64,000 nt of DNA. Origin: Bradyrhizobium sp. SRS-191. Lineage in GTDB: Bacteria; Pseudomonadota; Alphaproteobacteria; Rhizobiales; Xanthobacteraceae. Of the stretch, positions 20,373 through 29,545 are shown one piece after another. Position numbers and translations under genes: made by a program. Below the pieces are notes generated by a model that did not search any database, was not told the origin of the DNA, and was given only the letters and a program-made list of their open reading frames with translations. Position 1 is the first letter of the stretch; each line of letters opens with the position of its first letter. Location: positions 300,498 through 364,497 of the forward strand of contig NZ_JANBVS010000006.1 in assembly GCF_024586915.1 (NCBI RefSeq), in the 5' to 3' direction.

Positions 20373-20386
20373 TTGATCCAGGTCAA
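20373..20386 (+). promoter_or_regulatory. FNR/FixK-type box upstream of ppk2
   Basis: TTGAT-CCAG-GTCAA differs from the nap box at one position. It is centred about 81 bases before the ppk2 ATG at 20461 and lies outside the palindromic repeat. Suggests low-oxygen control of polyphosphate kinase; inference from sequence only. Confidence 0.55.
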
Positions 20387-20460
20387 CCTGTCGCAGCGCG
20401 CTTGGCGGATAAAAATCGATTCACATGTCTGTACGGCAACAGCAGTCGGGGCGGAATCGC

Positions 20461-21579
20461 ATGGCAAACTCCAAGGGCACTAAGAGCGGCGCGGGCAAGA
20501 GCAGGCGCGCGAGCGCCACTACGCGCGTCGCGCGCAAGCAGTCTGCCGCGACGCTCGATCCGATCGCGCAGTCGCTGGTCGACGAATCGATGCAGGCGGC
20601 GCGGATCACCGAGCTGTCGGCGTTCGAAAGCGTGCTGAACGGACCGCCGGCGCTCGATGCCGACAGCGCGCCGGTGAAGGCGATGCTGGATGGCGCGTCG
20701 CCCGACGATGCCAAGCTGATGCGGGCGCTGATCGACGGCAAGGCCAAGCGCGACAAGCGCCACACCTCGGACGAGCTCTCCGACACCTGGCGCCACGGCG
20801 GCTATCCCTACAAATACCGCATGCTCCGCAAGGACTATGAGGAGCAGAAATTCGTTCTGCAGACCGAGCTGCTTAAGCTGCAGAACTGGATGAAGGACGC
20901 GCGACAGCGCCTGGTTCTGCTGTTCGAAGGCCGCGACGCCGCCGGCAAGGGCGGTGCCATCAAGCGCTTCATGGAGCATCTCAACCCCCGCGGTGCCCGC
21001 GTCGTGGCGCTCGACAAGCCGAGCGATGTCGAGCGCGGCCAGTGGTACTTCCAGCGCTATGTCGAGCACCTGCCGACCGCGGGCGAGATCGTGCTGTTCG
21101 ACCGCTCCTGGTACAACCGCGCCGGCGTCGAGCGCGTGATGGGGTTCTGCTCGCAGGCCGAATATGACGAGTTCCTGCGTCAGGTGCCGGAGTTCGAGCG
21201 CAACCTCGTGCGCAGCGGCATGCATCTCATCAAGTTCTGGTTCTCGGTCAGCCGCGAGGAGCAGCGCCGCCGCTTCAAGGAGCGCGAGGCGCATCCCTTG
21301 AAGCAGTGGAAGCTGTCGCCGATCGACACCGCCTCGCTCGACAAATGGGACGACTACACCCGGGCCAAGGAGGCGATGTTCTTCTCCACCGACACCGCCG
21401 ACTGTCCGTGGACGGTGATCAAGTCCGACGACAAGAAGCGTGCGCGGCTGAACGCGATGCGCTGCGTGCTGCACTCCCTGCCCTACGCCGGCAAGGACGT
21501 CTCGCGCATCGGCCATGTCGACGACCTCATCGTCGGCCGCGCCAGCGTCATCCACGAGCGCGAGGAGCACGCGAGCTGA
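20461..21579 (+). CDS. ppk2: Polyphosphate kinase 2 (PPK2)
   Basis: 372 aa from ATG at 20461, which has a GGCGGA site upstream; the in-frame ATG at 20425 has none. The Lys/Arg/Ala-rich first 30 residues are probably disordered. The PPK2 domain follows with Walker A FEGRDAAGKGG (155-165), Walker B VLFDRSWYNRAGVERVMGF and lid region FSVSREEQRRRFKERE. PPK2 transfers phosphate between polyphosphate and nucleoside diphosphates, usually making GTP or ATP from polyphosphate. One PPK2 domain of class I type. Confidence 0.92.
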   Translation: MANSKGTKSGAGKSRRASATTRVARKQSAATLDPIAQSLVDESMQAARITELSAFESVLNGPPALDADSAPVKAMLDGASPDDAKLMRALIDGKAKRDKRHTSDELSDTWRHGGYPYKYRMLRKDYEEQKFVLQTELLKLQNWMKDARQRLVLLFEGRDAAGKGGAIKRFMEHLNPRGARVVALDKPSDVERGQWYFQRYVEHLPTAGEIVLFDRSWYNRAGVERVMGFCSQAEYDEFLRQVPEFERNLVRSGMHLIKFWFSVSREEQRRRFKEREAHPLKQWKLSPIDTASLDKWDDYTRAKEAMFFSTDTADCPWTVIKSDDKKRARLNAMRCVLHSLPYAGKDVSRIGHVDDLIVGRASVIHEREEHAS

Positions 21580-21606
21580 GACGAGCGCCGGCGTCACGCC
21601 GGCCCG

Positions 21607-21864
21607 TCATCGGCGGTGTGGCGGCCGGTCGTCGGCAGGAGGATCGACCGGCGTCGGGGCCACCGGCGCCGCGCCCTGGGCGCGAACGAGGCCGAGGCGT
21701 CCCGCCGGGGTGAGCGCGCCGCCATTGAGCACGTCGCGATTAGGATACATCGCCTGGAATGCAGCAGGCTCCTGCTGCCCCCAGAACCAGCCCTGCGCCG
21801 ACGCCGGCCCAGCCGCCATCGCCGACAGCAGCAAGGCTGTCGCCACGATCTTCGAGGATGTCAT
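21607..21864 (-). CDS. Small secreted protein, unknown function
   Basis: 85 aa with a clear signal peptide (MTSSKIVATALLLSAMAAGPASAQG, cleavage after ASA) and a Pro-rich, probably disordered tail. The mature part contains GWFWGQQEP and a short conserved-looking NRDVLNGG stretch. No family recognised. It is convergent with ppk2. Confidence 0.6.
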   Translation of the reverse strand: MTSSKIVATALLLSAMAAGPASAQGWFWGQQEPAAFQAMYPNRDVLNGGALTPAGRLGLVRAQGAAPVAPTPVDPPADDRPPHRR

Positions 21865-22116
21865 GATTGTCTCCGATCTCTGCGGTGCGGAGCTCGCGTC
21901 TTGTTGCAGAGGGGTCTCACCGGGGGATCATTCCCGCCGGAGGCGCGATCGCCGGATCGCTCGTGAAGATGAGGCGAAAAGCCCGGTCTAAATTCCAGGC
22001 GACGCCATCACGACCACGCGACCGCTACAATGTGTGAACTGGCTCATCTTTTGCGCGATTGATGGCTGATAATAATCCATTGGTTGAGTCGATGACGTCT
22101 TCCGATGGAGGTCCAT

Positions 22117-23511
22117 TTGAAACAAAAACTCATTGCATTGACTGCGCTGGCCTTGCTGCCTGGCGCGCTCGCACAGGCCCAGCAGGCGGAGACGTCGGCC
22201 GGTCCCACCGTCAACGGCCGCCAGTTCACGCCGCCGTCCTACGTGTTCAGCCCCGACATCCCGGCCGACCTGGTGACGCAGAATGTCGGCGCGATCGGGC
22301 TGCAGGTCTATGTCGACAACATGGCCTGGGATTCCTTCATCGCGCTGAACTGGCCTGCGCCGAACCCGATCGTCGAGCGCGGCGTGCCGGACCGCGAGAA
22401 CGTGATCGGCGGCTTCACCTACATGACCGAGGGCGGCAAGAAGACGATGCCGACCGGGCCGGTGGTGTGGGAGACCTACAAGGATTCCGACGACATCTAT
22501 CTCGATCCGCCGGTCAAGCCGGCGCCGTTCGACGCCGCCGAGCGGATCCCGCCGCAATGCCTGATCCAGGCCAGGGAGAATCCGGCCGCGGCGCGCCGTA
22601 CGTTGGTGCGCACCGCCAAGATCAGCGACGTCCTGATCGCCGGAGACAAGGAGGCTGACGGCAACCGCCTCGTCGACCAGAACGGCCAGAACGTCTGGTA
22701 TGAGGTCAAGCTCAATCGCGTCTATTACGACTACGTCGTCACCAACAAGTTCTACGACAGCCGCAACCAGAGCGGCGCCAAGATCGCCTTTCCGGCCTCC
22801 TCCAACACCACCGACCGCTCCGCCACGGTGAAGGTCAAGGCGGCATGGAAGGTGATGGGCGGCCCCGGCAGCAAGCAGCCCGACGACGCCACCCGCTTCT
22901 ACACCACCGACGCGCTGGTGTTCGATCCTGACACCAAGCGCTGCGATGTCCGAAAGCTCGGTCTGGTCGGCCTGCATGTCGTGATCAAGACCGACCAGAT
23001 GCCGCAATGGATGTGGGCGACGTTCGAGCAGGTGGACAACGCGCCGACGCAGGGCCAGACGATCCCGGCCGGCGCCAAGTACAACTTCTTCAACCCGGCC
23101 TGCACCGACTGCAAGGTCAACCAGCCGCCGGCCAAGGGCTCGAACACGCCGACCCAGGTGATGCGCGTGATCCCGCTCGAGGACGTCGCGGCACAGAAGA
23201 GCGTGATCTATCAGACCGCGCTGAAGACGCTGCGCTCCGACAACGTCTGGCAGTATTACCGGCTGGTCAACGCACAATGGGCCGGCAAGGGTGTGCCGAT
23301 CGGCACGCCGACCCAGCCGCCGTTCCTCGCCAACACCACGCTCGAAACCTACATGCAGACCGCGCAGCAACCGAACGGCTGCATCAACTGCCACGGCAAG
23401 TTCGCCGGCACCAAGGACCTGGACTTCCAGCTGTTCGATGCCTATCCGCGCAAGTCGAAGCAGTTGATCGACCTGTTCCGCGTCCCCGGCGCGACGGCGA
23501 TGAAGCCGTAG
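22117..23511 (+). CDS. Secreted protein with one cytochrome-c heme motif
   Basis: 464 aa from TTG at 22117; GGAGG lies 5 bases before it, whereas an in-frame ATG at 22105 overlaps that site. Signal peptide KQKLIALTALALLPGALAQAQQ. One CxxCH (NGCINCHGKFAG) lies near the C-terminus and a further CxxC (CTDCK) about 110 residues earlier. Tryptophan-rich segments (MAWDSFIALNWPAP, VWETYKD) recur. I recognise no named family; a periplasmic monoheme protein with a large unknown N-terminal domain. It stands alone, so its redox partner is unknown. Confidence 0.75.
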   Translation: MKQKLIALTALALLPGALAQAQQAETSAGPTVNGRQFTPPSYVFSPDIPADLVTQNVGAIGLQVYVDNMAWDSFIALNWPAPNPIVERGVPDRENVIGGFTYMTEGGKKTMPTGPVVWETYKDSDDIYLDPPVKPAPFDAAERIPPQCLIQARENPAAARRTLVRTAKISDVLIAGDKEADGNRLVDQNGQNVWYEVKLNRVYYDYVVTNKFYDSRNQSGAKIAFPASSNTTDRSATVKVKAAWKVMGGPGSKQPDDATRFYTTDALVFDPDTKRCDVRKLGLVGLHVVIKTDQMPQWMWATFEQVDNAPTQGQTIPAGAKYNFFNPACTDCKVNQPPAKGSNTPTQVMRVIPLEDVAAQKSVIYQTALKTLRSDNVWQYYRLVNAQWAGKGVPIGTPTQPPFLANTTLETYMQTAQQPNGCINCHGKFAGTKDLDFQLFDAYPRKSKQLIDLFRVPGATAMKP

Positions 23512-23569
23512 CGGGCCCGCTTCGAGCAGCATCCATCCGGTGGCGGAGCGGCTCCCGCTCCGCCACCGC

Positions 23570-23607
23570 GTTAACCAATTGCTAACCATAAACCGGCCAA
23601 GCTTGCC
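23570..23607 (+). promoter_or_regulatory. Flagellar-type promoter element upstream of the GT41 gene
   Basis: GTTAACC-N4-GCTAACCATA (TTAA-N7-CTAA, one mismatch from a CtrA box), then ACCGG and a GGCCA-AGC-TTGCC dyad at 23595-23607. The same series, with nearly the same spacing, lies upstream of flhA at 34031-34069, and the dyad also occurs at fliF. Placement is 170-210 bases before the TTG start at 23780. Confidence 0.55.
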
Positions 23608-23779
23608 GCATCGCGCTGCGCGTGGCCGGCCGGCGGACAACCTGTCCGACATGTCTGGCCGCGCGGCTGCCGGCACGACGCCGCGATCGGCTCACCCTGC
23701 GGACCCGCGGGGCGATCCCTCGACGCGGCGACAGGTCGTTTCGAACGCGACACCGCTAAGTCCGCCCGGAGAATGAGCT

Positions 23780-26002
23780 TTGAGCACCGTCGGTTCGCGC
23801 GCCTTCCAGAAGGCACGGCAGGAAAAGAAGCAGAAGAAGCTGGTCGAGACGCAGCTGGCGGCGGCCTTTACGGCGTTCCGCGCCGGGCGCCAGGCCGACA
23901 CGCAGGCGATCTGCGCCAAGCTCCTGCAGGAGGTGCCAAGCTGCTTCGACGCCATGCATCTGCTCGGCGTGTCGCTCGTCTCTTCGGCCCGATTCGCCGA
24001 GGCCACCACGTTCCTGGCGCAGGCCGTCGCGCTCGAACCCGGTTCGGCCGACGCGCACTCCAATCTCGGCTGGGCGCTGGTCAATTGCGAGCGCTTCGAG
24101 GAGGCGCGCGCCGCGCTGGAGCGATCGCTGGCGCTGCGGCCGAATGCGCCGATCACCCTGCGCAACCTGACCATCGCGCTGCTGCGCCTGAAGCAGGGCG
24201 AGGCCGCGCTCGCGGCGGCGACGCGAACGCTAGAGCTGAAGCCGGACGATGTCGATTCCTGGTGCAACCGCGCCGTCGCCGAGCTGATGCTGCGGCGCTG
24301 GGACGGCGCCGCGGCGAGCGCCGAGCAGGCGCTGGTGTTCAACCCCACCCATTTCGAGGCGCTGGTCAACAAGGGGCTGGCGCATCTCGAGCTGCATCAT
24401 TTCGAGCAGGCCGAAGCGACCTTCAACGCAGCCCTCGCCGCGCGGCCCATGCATGCCGAGTTGCTGGCGCATCGCGGCCGGCTCTACATGATCTCCGGAC
24501 GCACTGCGGAAGCCGAAGCCGACTACGACCGCGCGGTCGCGCTGGACCCGAAGCTGCAGGTCGGCTGGCAGGGCAAGGCGCAGATCAGCATGCTCAACGG
24601 CAACGTGGCGCAGGCCATCGCGGCCTGCAAGCGCGTGCTCGATACCAATCCGAAAGCCCAGGTGGCGCTGACGCTGCTCGGCGCCTGCCGCGGCAAGCTC
24701 GGCGACATCGCCGGCGCCATCGCGCAGTTCGACCAGGCGCTGGAGGTGCAGCCGGACTACGACGAGGCCATCACCAAGAAGATCTTCTATCTCGACTTCC
24801 TGCCCGGCGCCGACTTCGCCGCTCAGCAGGCGGCGCGGCACTATTGGTGGGTCGCGATCGGCTCGAAATTCGCGCGCCGCACGCTTGCGCCGCGCTCGCT
24901 CGATCCTATCAGGCGCATCGTCGTCGGCTATGTCTCGGCGGATTTCCGCACCCACTCTGCGGCCTTCGCCTTCCTGCCGGTGCTGCGCGGACACGACAAG
25001 ACGCAGGTGCAGGTGAACTGCTACTCGACCTCGCCGCGGCACGACGCCTTCACGGCCAACTTCAAATCCATTGCCGACGTCTGGGTCGAGGCCGTGAACC
25101 TCTCCGACGACGAGCTCGCCGACCGCATCCAGGCCGACGGCGTCGACATCCTGGTCGATCTCTCCGGCTACACCACGGGCATGCGGATGCCGGTGTTCGC
25201 GCGCAAGCCGGCGCCGATCCAGGTCACGGCCTGGGGCAGCGGCACCGGCACCGGCCTCGCCACCATGGACTACTTCTTCGCCGATCCGGTCACGGTGCCC
25301 GAGAGCGTCCGGCCGCTGTTCGCCGAGCATGTCTACGATCTGCCGTCGGTGATCACGATCGATCCGCTGCTCGACGTCACGCCGTCATCGCTGCCGATGC
25401 TGCAGAACGGCCACGTCACCTTCGGCGTCTACAATCGCATCGACAAGATCTCCGACGAGGCGATCGTGCTGTGGGCGCGGCTGCTCGCGGAGGTGCCGGA
25501 CGCGAGGCTGGTGATCAAGCATCTCGCGCTCAACGATCCCCTGGTGCGCGACGGCCTGATCGGCCGCTTCGTCAGCCGCGGCGTGCCGGAAGCGCGCCTC
25601 GCCTGCCTCGGCGCCAGCGAGCGCAGCGAGCATCTGAAATCCTACGAGCGCATCGACATCTCGCTCGATCCGTTCCCGCAGAACGGCGGCATCTCCACGT
25701 TCGAATCGCTCTACATGGGCGTTCCCGTCGTCGCCAAGCTCGGCGCCGGTGCGGCCTCGCGTGCGGCAGGGGGCATCCTGACCGCCGCGGGGCTCGCCGA
25801 CTGGGTCGGCGACGACGACGACGGCTACATCCGCATCGCCAAGACCTTCGCCGCGCAGCCCGAGTTCTTGTCGAAGCTGCGGGCGGAGCTGCCCGGCATG
25901 GTCGCGCGCTCGCCGGCCGGCGATGTCGCCAACTACACGCGCTGTGTCGAATCGGCCTATCGGCAATTCTGGCAGGGCTATTGCGCGAAGGCCGGCGCCT
26001 GA
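23780..26002 (+). CDS. TPR-repeat protein with GT41 (O-GlcNAc transferase/SPINDLY-like) domain
   Basis: 740 aa. Residues about 25-330 are a run of TPR helices (ADAHSNLGWALVNCERFEEA type repeats). From about 365 to the end lies a Glyco_transf_41 domain: RIVVGYVSADFRTHS, DILVDLSGYTTG, RKPAPIQVTAWG, and the sugar-nucleotide-binding block DISLDPFPQNGGISTFESLYMGVPVV. The start is TTG at 23780 with GGAGA 7 bases upstream; the ATG at 23773 is out of frame. Such proteins attach a sugar to Ser/Thr of target proteins in the cytoplasm. A promoter shared with flhA and fliF suggests a flagellar target such as flagellin (inference); no flagellin gene is in the window. Confidence 0.88.
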   Translation: MSTVGSRAFQKARQEKKQKKLVETQLAAAFTAFRAGRQADTQAICAKLLQEVPSCFDAMHLLGVSLVSSARFAEATTFLAQAVALEPGSADAHSNLGWALVNCERFEEARAALERSLALRPNAPITLRNLTIALLRLKQGEAALAAATRTLELKPDDVDSWCNRAVAELMLRRWDGAAASAEQALVFNPTHFEALVNKGLAHLELHHFEQAEATFNAALAARPMHAELLAHRGRLYMISGRTAEAEADYDRAVALDPKLQVGWQGKAQISMLNGNVAQAIAACKRVLDTNPKAQVALTLLGACRGKLGDIAGAIAQFDQALEVQPDYDEAITKKIFYLDFLPGADFAAQQAARHYWWVAIGSKFARRTLAPRSLDPIRRIVVGYVSADFRTHSAAFAFLPVLRGHDKTQVQVNCYSTSPRHDAFTANFKSIADVWVEAVNLSDDELADRIQADGVDILVDLSGYTTGMRMPVFARKPAPIQVTAWGSGTGTGLATMDYFFADPVTVPESVRPLFAEHVYDLPSVITIDPLLDVTPSSLPMLQNGHVTFGVYNRIDKISDEAIVLWARLLAEVPDARLVIKHLALNDPLVRDGLIGRFVSRGVPEARLACLGASERSEHLKSYERIDISLDPFPQNGGISTFESLYMGVPVVAKLGAGAASRAAGGILTAAGLADWVGDDDDGYIRIAKTFAAQPEFLSKLRAELPGMVARSPAGDVANYTRCVESAYRQFWQGYCAKAGA

Positions 26003-26365
26003 TCGCGCGCGAGCCGGCCGCATCAGTTGTGAGCCGGTCCGATCGCAGATCGCACGACCGCGAGGCTGCGCCTGATCCCGTGGCGTCCCAACTACAACCG
26101 CTGGCTGCACAAGTTCCCACTGTGCCATTTTGACATGGAGCAAAATGGCGACGCCGCGATGTTGCCATCAGCGCGCCCAGCCTGCCGCAGACGGGGCGCA
26201 ATCAAGCCTATGGCTTTTTGGTGGCGAAGCTGCGCCTTTCCGCCGGCCGAACTGCTACCAACCGGCGAGTAGTAGACCAGCATCATCGGGCAAGGAGATA
26301 ATACGAAAGAAGAAACAGATCGGGCCTCGCGATTGCAGTGCGGCCTGCAATGGAGGACATGGGGC
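26003..26365. promoter_or_regulatory. Intergenic region with a 9-bp dyad (26124-26149)
   Basis: No gene. GCCATTTTG (26124-26132) and CAAAATGGC (26141-26149) form a perfect 9-bp inverted repeat with 8 bases between, overlapping a TTGACA-like hexamer. It could be an operator for the downstream TAXI-type gene or a weak terminator for the GT41 gene; no T-run follows. Confidence 0.35.
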
Positions 26366-27541
26366 ATGAGGACTTGGGGCACGCGGGTCGCGTTGTTGAG
26401 TTGCGTCGTTGCAACGGGATTGAGTCTCGCGGCATCGCTCCTGCCCGCCGCTGCCCAGACCGTGAAGCCGGCCAAATCGGCCACCGCCGCAGCCGCCGGA
26501 GAAGGCGGCAAGCTGCAGGAATCCAACGAATGGACGGTCGGCATTGCCGGCGGCCTGCTTGAAGGCACCAACATCCGTTTCGCCGCAGAGATGGCCAAGG
26601 TGCTCGACGACCGGCCGAACCTGCGCGTGCTCCCGATGGTCACCTACGGCGCGCTCGGCAACATCGAGGACCTGCTCTATCTGCGCGGCGTCGACGTCAC
26701 CATCACCTCGGCCGACGTGCTCGACGAGTTCGTCCGCAACGGCACGCTCGCCAACATCAAGAACCGCATCCGCTACATCTGCTCGTTCTACATCAACGAG
26801 ATGCATGTCTATGTCCGCCCGGAGATCAAGACGCTCGAGGATCTCCAGGGCAAGAAGGTCTCGTTCAACACCGTGGGCAGTGCGGCCAACCTCACCGGCG
26901 GCATCGTGTTCGACCGGCTCAAGATCGGCGCAGAGAAAGTCTTCATCAACAATTCGGTGGCGCTCGAGAAGATGCGCACCGGCGAGATCGCCGGCGTGGT
27001 GCACGTCACCGGCAAGCCGACCGACCTGTTCGCCAAGTTCAAGCCCGAGCCGGGCTTTCATTTCCTGTCCGTGCCGTTTGCGCGCAGCCTGCAGGACTAT
27101 TACGTGCCGACCAAGCTGACGTCGCAGGACTATCCCAACCTGCTCAAGCCGGGCGAGACCGTCGAGACCATCGGCGTGCCGCAGGTGCTGGCGGTCTATA
27201 ACTGGTCGCCGGAGACCGAGCGTTATCGCCGTGTCGCGCGCTTCGTCGAATATCTGTTCAAGCGCTTCGATCAGTTCAAGCAGCCGCCCTTCCACCCGAA
27301 GTGGAACGAGATCAACATCGCCTCCTCGCTGCCCGGCTGGACCCGCTTCCGCGCCGCCGAGGAGTTGCTGGTGAGCAGCCGTCCGCCGGAGACCGACCTC
27401 GCCGTCAAGCAGCAGTTCAACGAGTGGATGAGCGCCAGGAACGCGACCGGCGGCCGGCGTCTCAGCGACACCGAAGCCAAGGCCCTGTTCGAGCAGTTCC
27501 AGGGCTGGATGAAGCGCGAAGGCGATCAGCCGGCGCGCTAG
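26366..27541 (+). CDS. TAXI-family TRAP-type solute-binding protein
   Basis: 391 aa from ATG at 26366 with GGAGG 9 bases upstream. Signal peptide (residues 1-30, ending AAAQT). Mature domain matches the TAXI/NMT1_3 binding proteins: EWTVGIAGGLLEGTNIRFAAEM, GVDVTITSADVLDEF, EDLQGKKVSFNTVGSAANLTG. These bind organic acids or amino acids for TRAP transporters. No TRAP membrane subunits lie nearby, so it may be an orphan or a sensor component. Single-gene unit followed by a convergent gene. Confidence 0.78.
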   Translation: MRTWGTRVALLSCVVATGLSLAASLLPAAAQTVKPAKSATAAAAGEGGKLQESNEWTVGIAGGLLEGTNIRFAAEMAKVLDDRPNLRVLPMVTYGALGNIEDLLYLRGVDVTITSADVLDEFVRNGTLANIKNRIRYICSFYINEMHVYVRPEIKTLEDLQGKKVSFNTVGSAANLTGGIVFDRLKIGAEKVFINNSVALEKMRTGEIAGVVHVTGKPTDLFAKFKPEPGFHFLSVPFARSLQDYYVPTKLTSQDYPNLLKPGETVETIGVPQVLAVYNWSPETERYRRVARFVEYLFKRFDQFKQPPFHPKWNEINIASSLPGWTRFRAAEELLVSSRPPETDLAVKQQFNEWMSARNATGGRRLSDTEAKALFEQFQGWMKREGDQPAR

Positions 27542-27555
27542 CGCCGTCGACGGGC

Positions 27556-28227
27556 TTATGGCGCGACGGGCTTGCGGCGCAGCGCCTCAGGCGTGTCCGG
27601 CTGCGCCAGCGGATGGGCCGACGCAAACGCCGGCAGCGCCAGGGCCGCTTCGTAGACGCGCTTCACCGTCGGCGCGGCAGCGAGGTCGAGGCCCTGGTTG
27701 AGCACGAAGGTGACGTGGCCGGCGAGACAGATGTCGGCCGTCGTCGGCGCATCGCCATGGGCGAAGCGGCCGGTCGCGGAATGGCCCGCGAGCTGCGCCT
27801 CGACGGCGCCGAGCATCTCGGCGGCCCAGTGCCGAAGCCAGGCGGCGCGTGCCGCGCCGTCGGCATGCAGCACGTCGGTGAGATAGCGCTGCACCCGGGG
27901 CGTCGTCAGCGGATGCGCATCGCAGGCGATCATCGCCGCCAGCCCCCGCACCCGGGCGCGGCCCTTGGCGTCGCCGGGCAGCAGCGCCGGACCGGGACAC
28001 GCCTCCTCGAGATAGTCGAGAACGGCCAGCGACTGCGTCAGCACCGTGCCGTCATCGAGCACCAGCGCCGGCAGCGCCATCTGCGGATTCAACGCCGCAT
28101 ATGCATCGTATCGATGCTGCTGCCGGTCGATATCGACGGCGACCTGCTCGTAGTCGACGCCCTTCAGGTTGAGCGCGATCCGCACCCGAAAACTCGCAAG
28201 CGAGCGCCAGAACGAATAGAGCTTCAT
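27556..28227 (-). CDS. maiA: Maleylacetoacetate isomerase-like zeta-class glutathione transferase
   Basis: 223 aa. N-terminal thioredoxin-like domain with the zeta-class active-site pattern (YSFWRSLASFRVRIALNLKG; common form SSxSWRVR), cis-Pro region MALPALVLDDGTVLTQSLAVLDYLEE, and the zeta helical domain (ACDAHPLTTPRVQRYL, GDAPTTADICLAGHV). MaiA isomerises maleylacetoacetate in tyrosine degradation. No other genes of that pathway are nearby, so a related GST role is possible. Confidence 0.85.
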   Translation of the reverse strand: MKLYSFWRSLASFRVRIALNLKGVDYEQVAVDIDRQQHRYDAYAALNPQMALPALVLDDGTVLTQSLAVLDYLEEACPGPALLPGDAKGRARVRGLAAMIACDAHPLTTPRVQRYLTDVLHADGAARAAWLRHWAAEMLGAVEAQLAGHSATGRFAHGDAPTTADICLAGHVTFVLNQGLDLAAAPTVKRVYEAALALPAFASAHPLAQPDTPEALRRKPVAP

Positions 28228-28311
28228 GCAGGCTCCTCAGAGGACGGTTGAAAGACGATTAGGCCGTCTCACGATCAACGCCACCGATCGTGCCTCGCCG
28301 TCCGCCCGCTG

Positions 28312-28827
28312 TCACTCCTTGGCCGGCGTAAACTCCTGATCGGCCACGCCGGCCGCCTGCGGCACCTTGATCGCGACCACAGCGCGATTGAGCGCCTGGT
28401 GACATGAGTTGCAGGCGGCAGTGAGGTCGGCATAGGACTGCTCGAAACGGCCGATGTCCTTCTGCTTGATCGCCTGCGCCAGCGCCTCGAACGGCTCCTG
28501 GGTCACCGCTGCATTCATCTCGGCGAACGAGTTGCCCTCGACCAGCGGCTGCGCCCGGCTGACACGGTTGAACGCCCCCTTGAGATTACCGAGCTCGTAG
28601 GCACTGAACGCCCAATTGCCGCTGTGAGCGGCGAGCCAGAGCCGGATGTGGCGCGGCTGGATCGTCGCAATCATCAGGTCGCTGACGGTCGGCACATAGG
28701 CGGGGGCGGGGGCCGGCGCCGGCGCTTCCGCGCGCAATCCGGCGACGGTCGCGAGCGACGCAAGCCCGGCAAGGCCTGCAGCCGCAACTTTCAGCCGCAC
28801 GCTGTGGCGGAGCTTCTCGGAAGGCAT
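28312..28827 (-). CDS. Secreted cytochrome c'-like monoheme protein
   Basis: 171 aa. Signal peptide or anchor at residues 11-33, a Pro/Ala linker (APAPAPAPAYVPTVS), then a helical domain ending in CNSCH, a single heme site near the C-terminus as in cytochrome c' and c-556 families. The preceding helix (RFEQSYADLTAACNSCH) is typical. Likely periplasmic electron carrier or gas-binding protein. Stands alone on the minus strand. Confidence 0.72.
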   Translation of the reverse strand: MPSEKLRHSVRLKVAAAGLAGLASLATVAGLRAEAPAPAPAPAYVPTVSDLMIATIQPRHIRLWLAAHSGNWAFSAYELGNLKGAFNRVSRAQPLVEGNSFAEMNAAVTQEPFEALAQAIKQKDIGRFEQSYADLTAACNSCHQALNRAVVAIKVPQAAGVADQEFTPAKE

Positions 28828-29186
28828 TTATGTGGTCTCCAGATTAATTTAGAATACTTCTAAAGAAGGCCAATACCGATCGCAAATCGGTTTCCGTGAT
28901 CGCAGCGATCAGAAAAACTTGATGGCGCGGGCCGGACGACGCACACGATGCCGACGCATTGTGCAGGCCCGCCCTGCCGGCGCGATATCAAGGACAGCCG
29001 CTCTTGCACGCCGGGGGCGCGGGCGATCTTCTGCAATATTGCTCGTTGCGCGCCAAAGCCGCGCGTCATCACGACGAGGCAGGGGCCGTCATTCGCCTGC
29101 CCTGTGCGCGTTCAGGGACTCGCGCTCAAGGCCGCCATCTTCGATCGATCCGGCGCCTGCGACGTCCGACATGCGATAGCCGGCGA
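28828..29186. other. Intergenic region with no recognised feature
   Basis: 359 bases between the cytochrome gene and the merR-type gene. The short overlapping frames look like chance. Some AT-rich sequence near 28840-28870 may be the promoter of the cytochrome gene. Confidence 0.4.
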
Positions 29187-29534
29187 TCAGTTCACGCTAG
29201 ATATGAAGCCTGCGAGAATCGTCCGGCTCTGGCTGAGGGCCTCGATGCGTTGATCGATGAGGCCGACCTGCTGCGCGAGTATTCGTCGCAAATTGTCGCA
29301 AGGTCTGAAATCTGGACGGTTGTTGCGCACGCACGGGAGTAACTGCTTGATCGTCTCCAGCGTCATCCCGGCGGAGCCGAGCACCTTGATCCGGCGAACG
29401 GCTTCTTCGTCCGCCGTACCGTAGTCGCGATAACCGGACGACGTTCGTTGCGGCGCAAGCAGGCCTTCGCCCTCGTAGTAGCGCAGCATCCGGACGCTGA
29501 CCCCCGTCCTTCGAGAGAGCTCGCCGATCTTCAT
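29187..29534 (-). CDS. MerR-family transcriptional regulator
   Basis: 115 aa. N-terminal winged helix-turn-helix (MKIGELSRRTGVSVRMLRYYEGEGLL), DYGTADEEAVRRIKVLGSAGMTLETIK, then a dimerisation helix. Divergent from the oxidoreductase gene with a textbook MerR-type promoter between them. Two Cys residues (about 67 and 79) are spaced unlike those of metal-sensing MerR, so the effector is probably organic or oxidative. Likely regulates itself and the neighbour. Confidence 0.88.
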   Translation of the reverse strand: MKIGELSRRTGVSVRMLRYYEGEGLLAPQRTSSGYRDYGTADEEAVRRIKVLGSAGMTLETIKQLLPCVRNNRPDFRPCDNLRRILAQQVGLIDQRIEALSQSRTILAGFISSVN

Positions 29535-29545
29535 CCGAAAACCTC

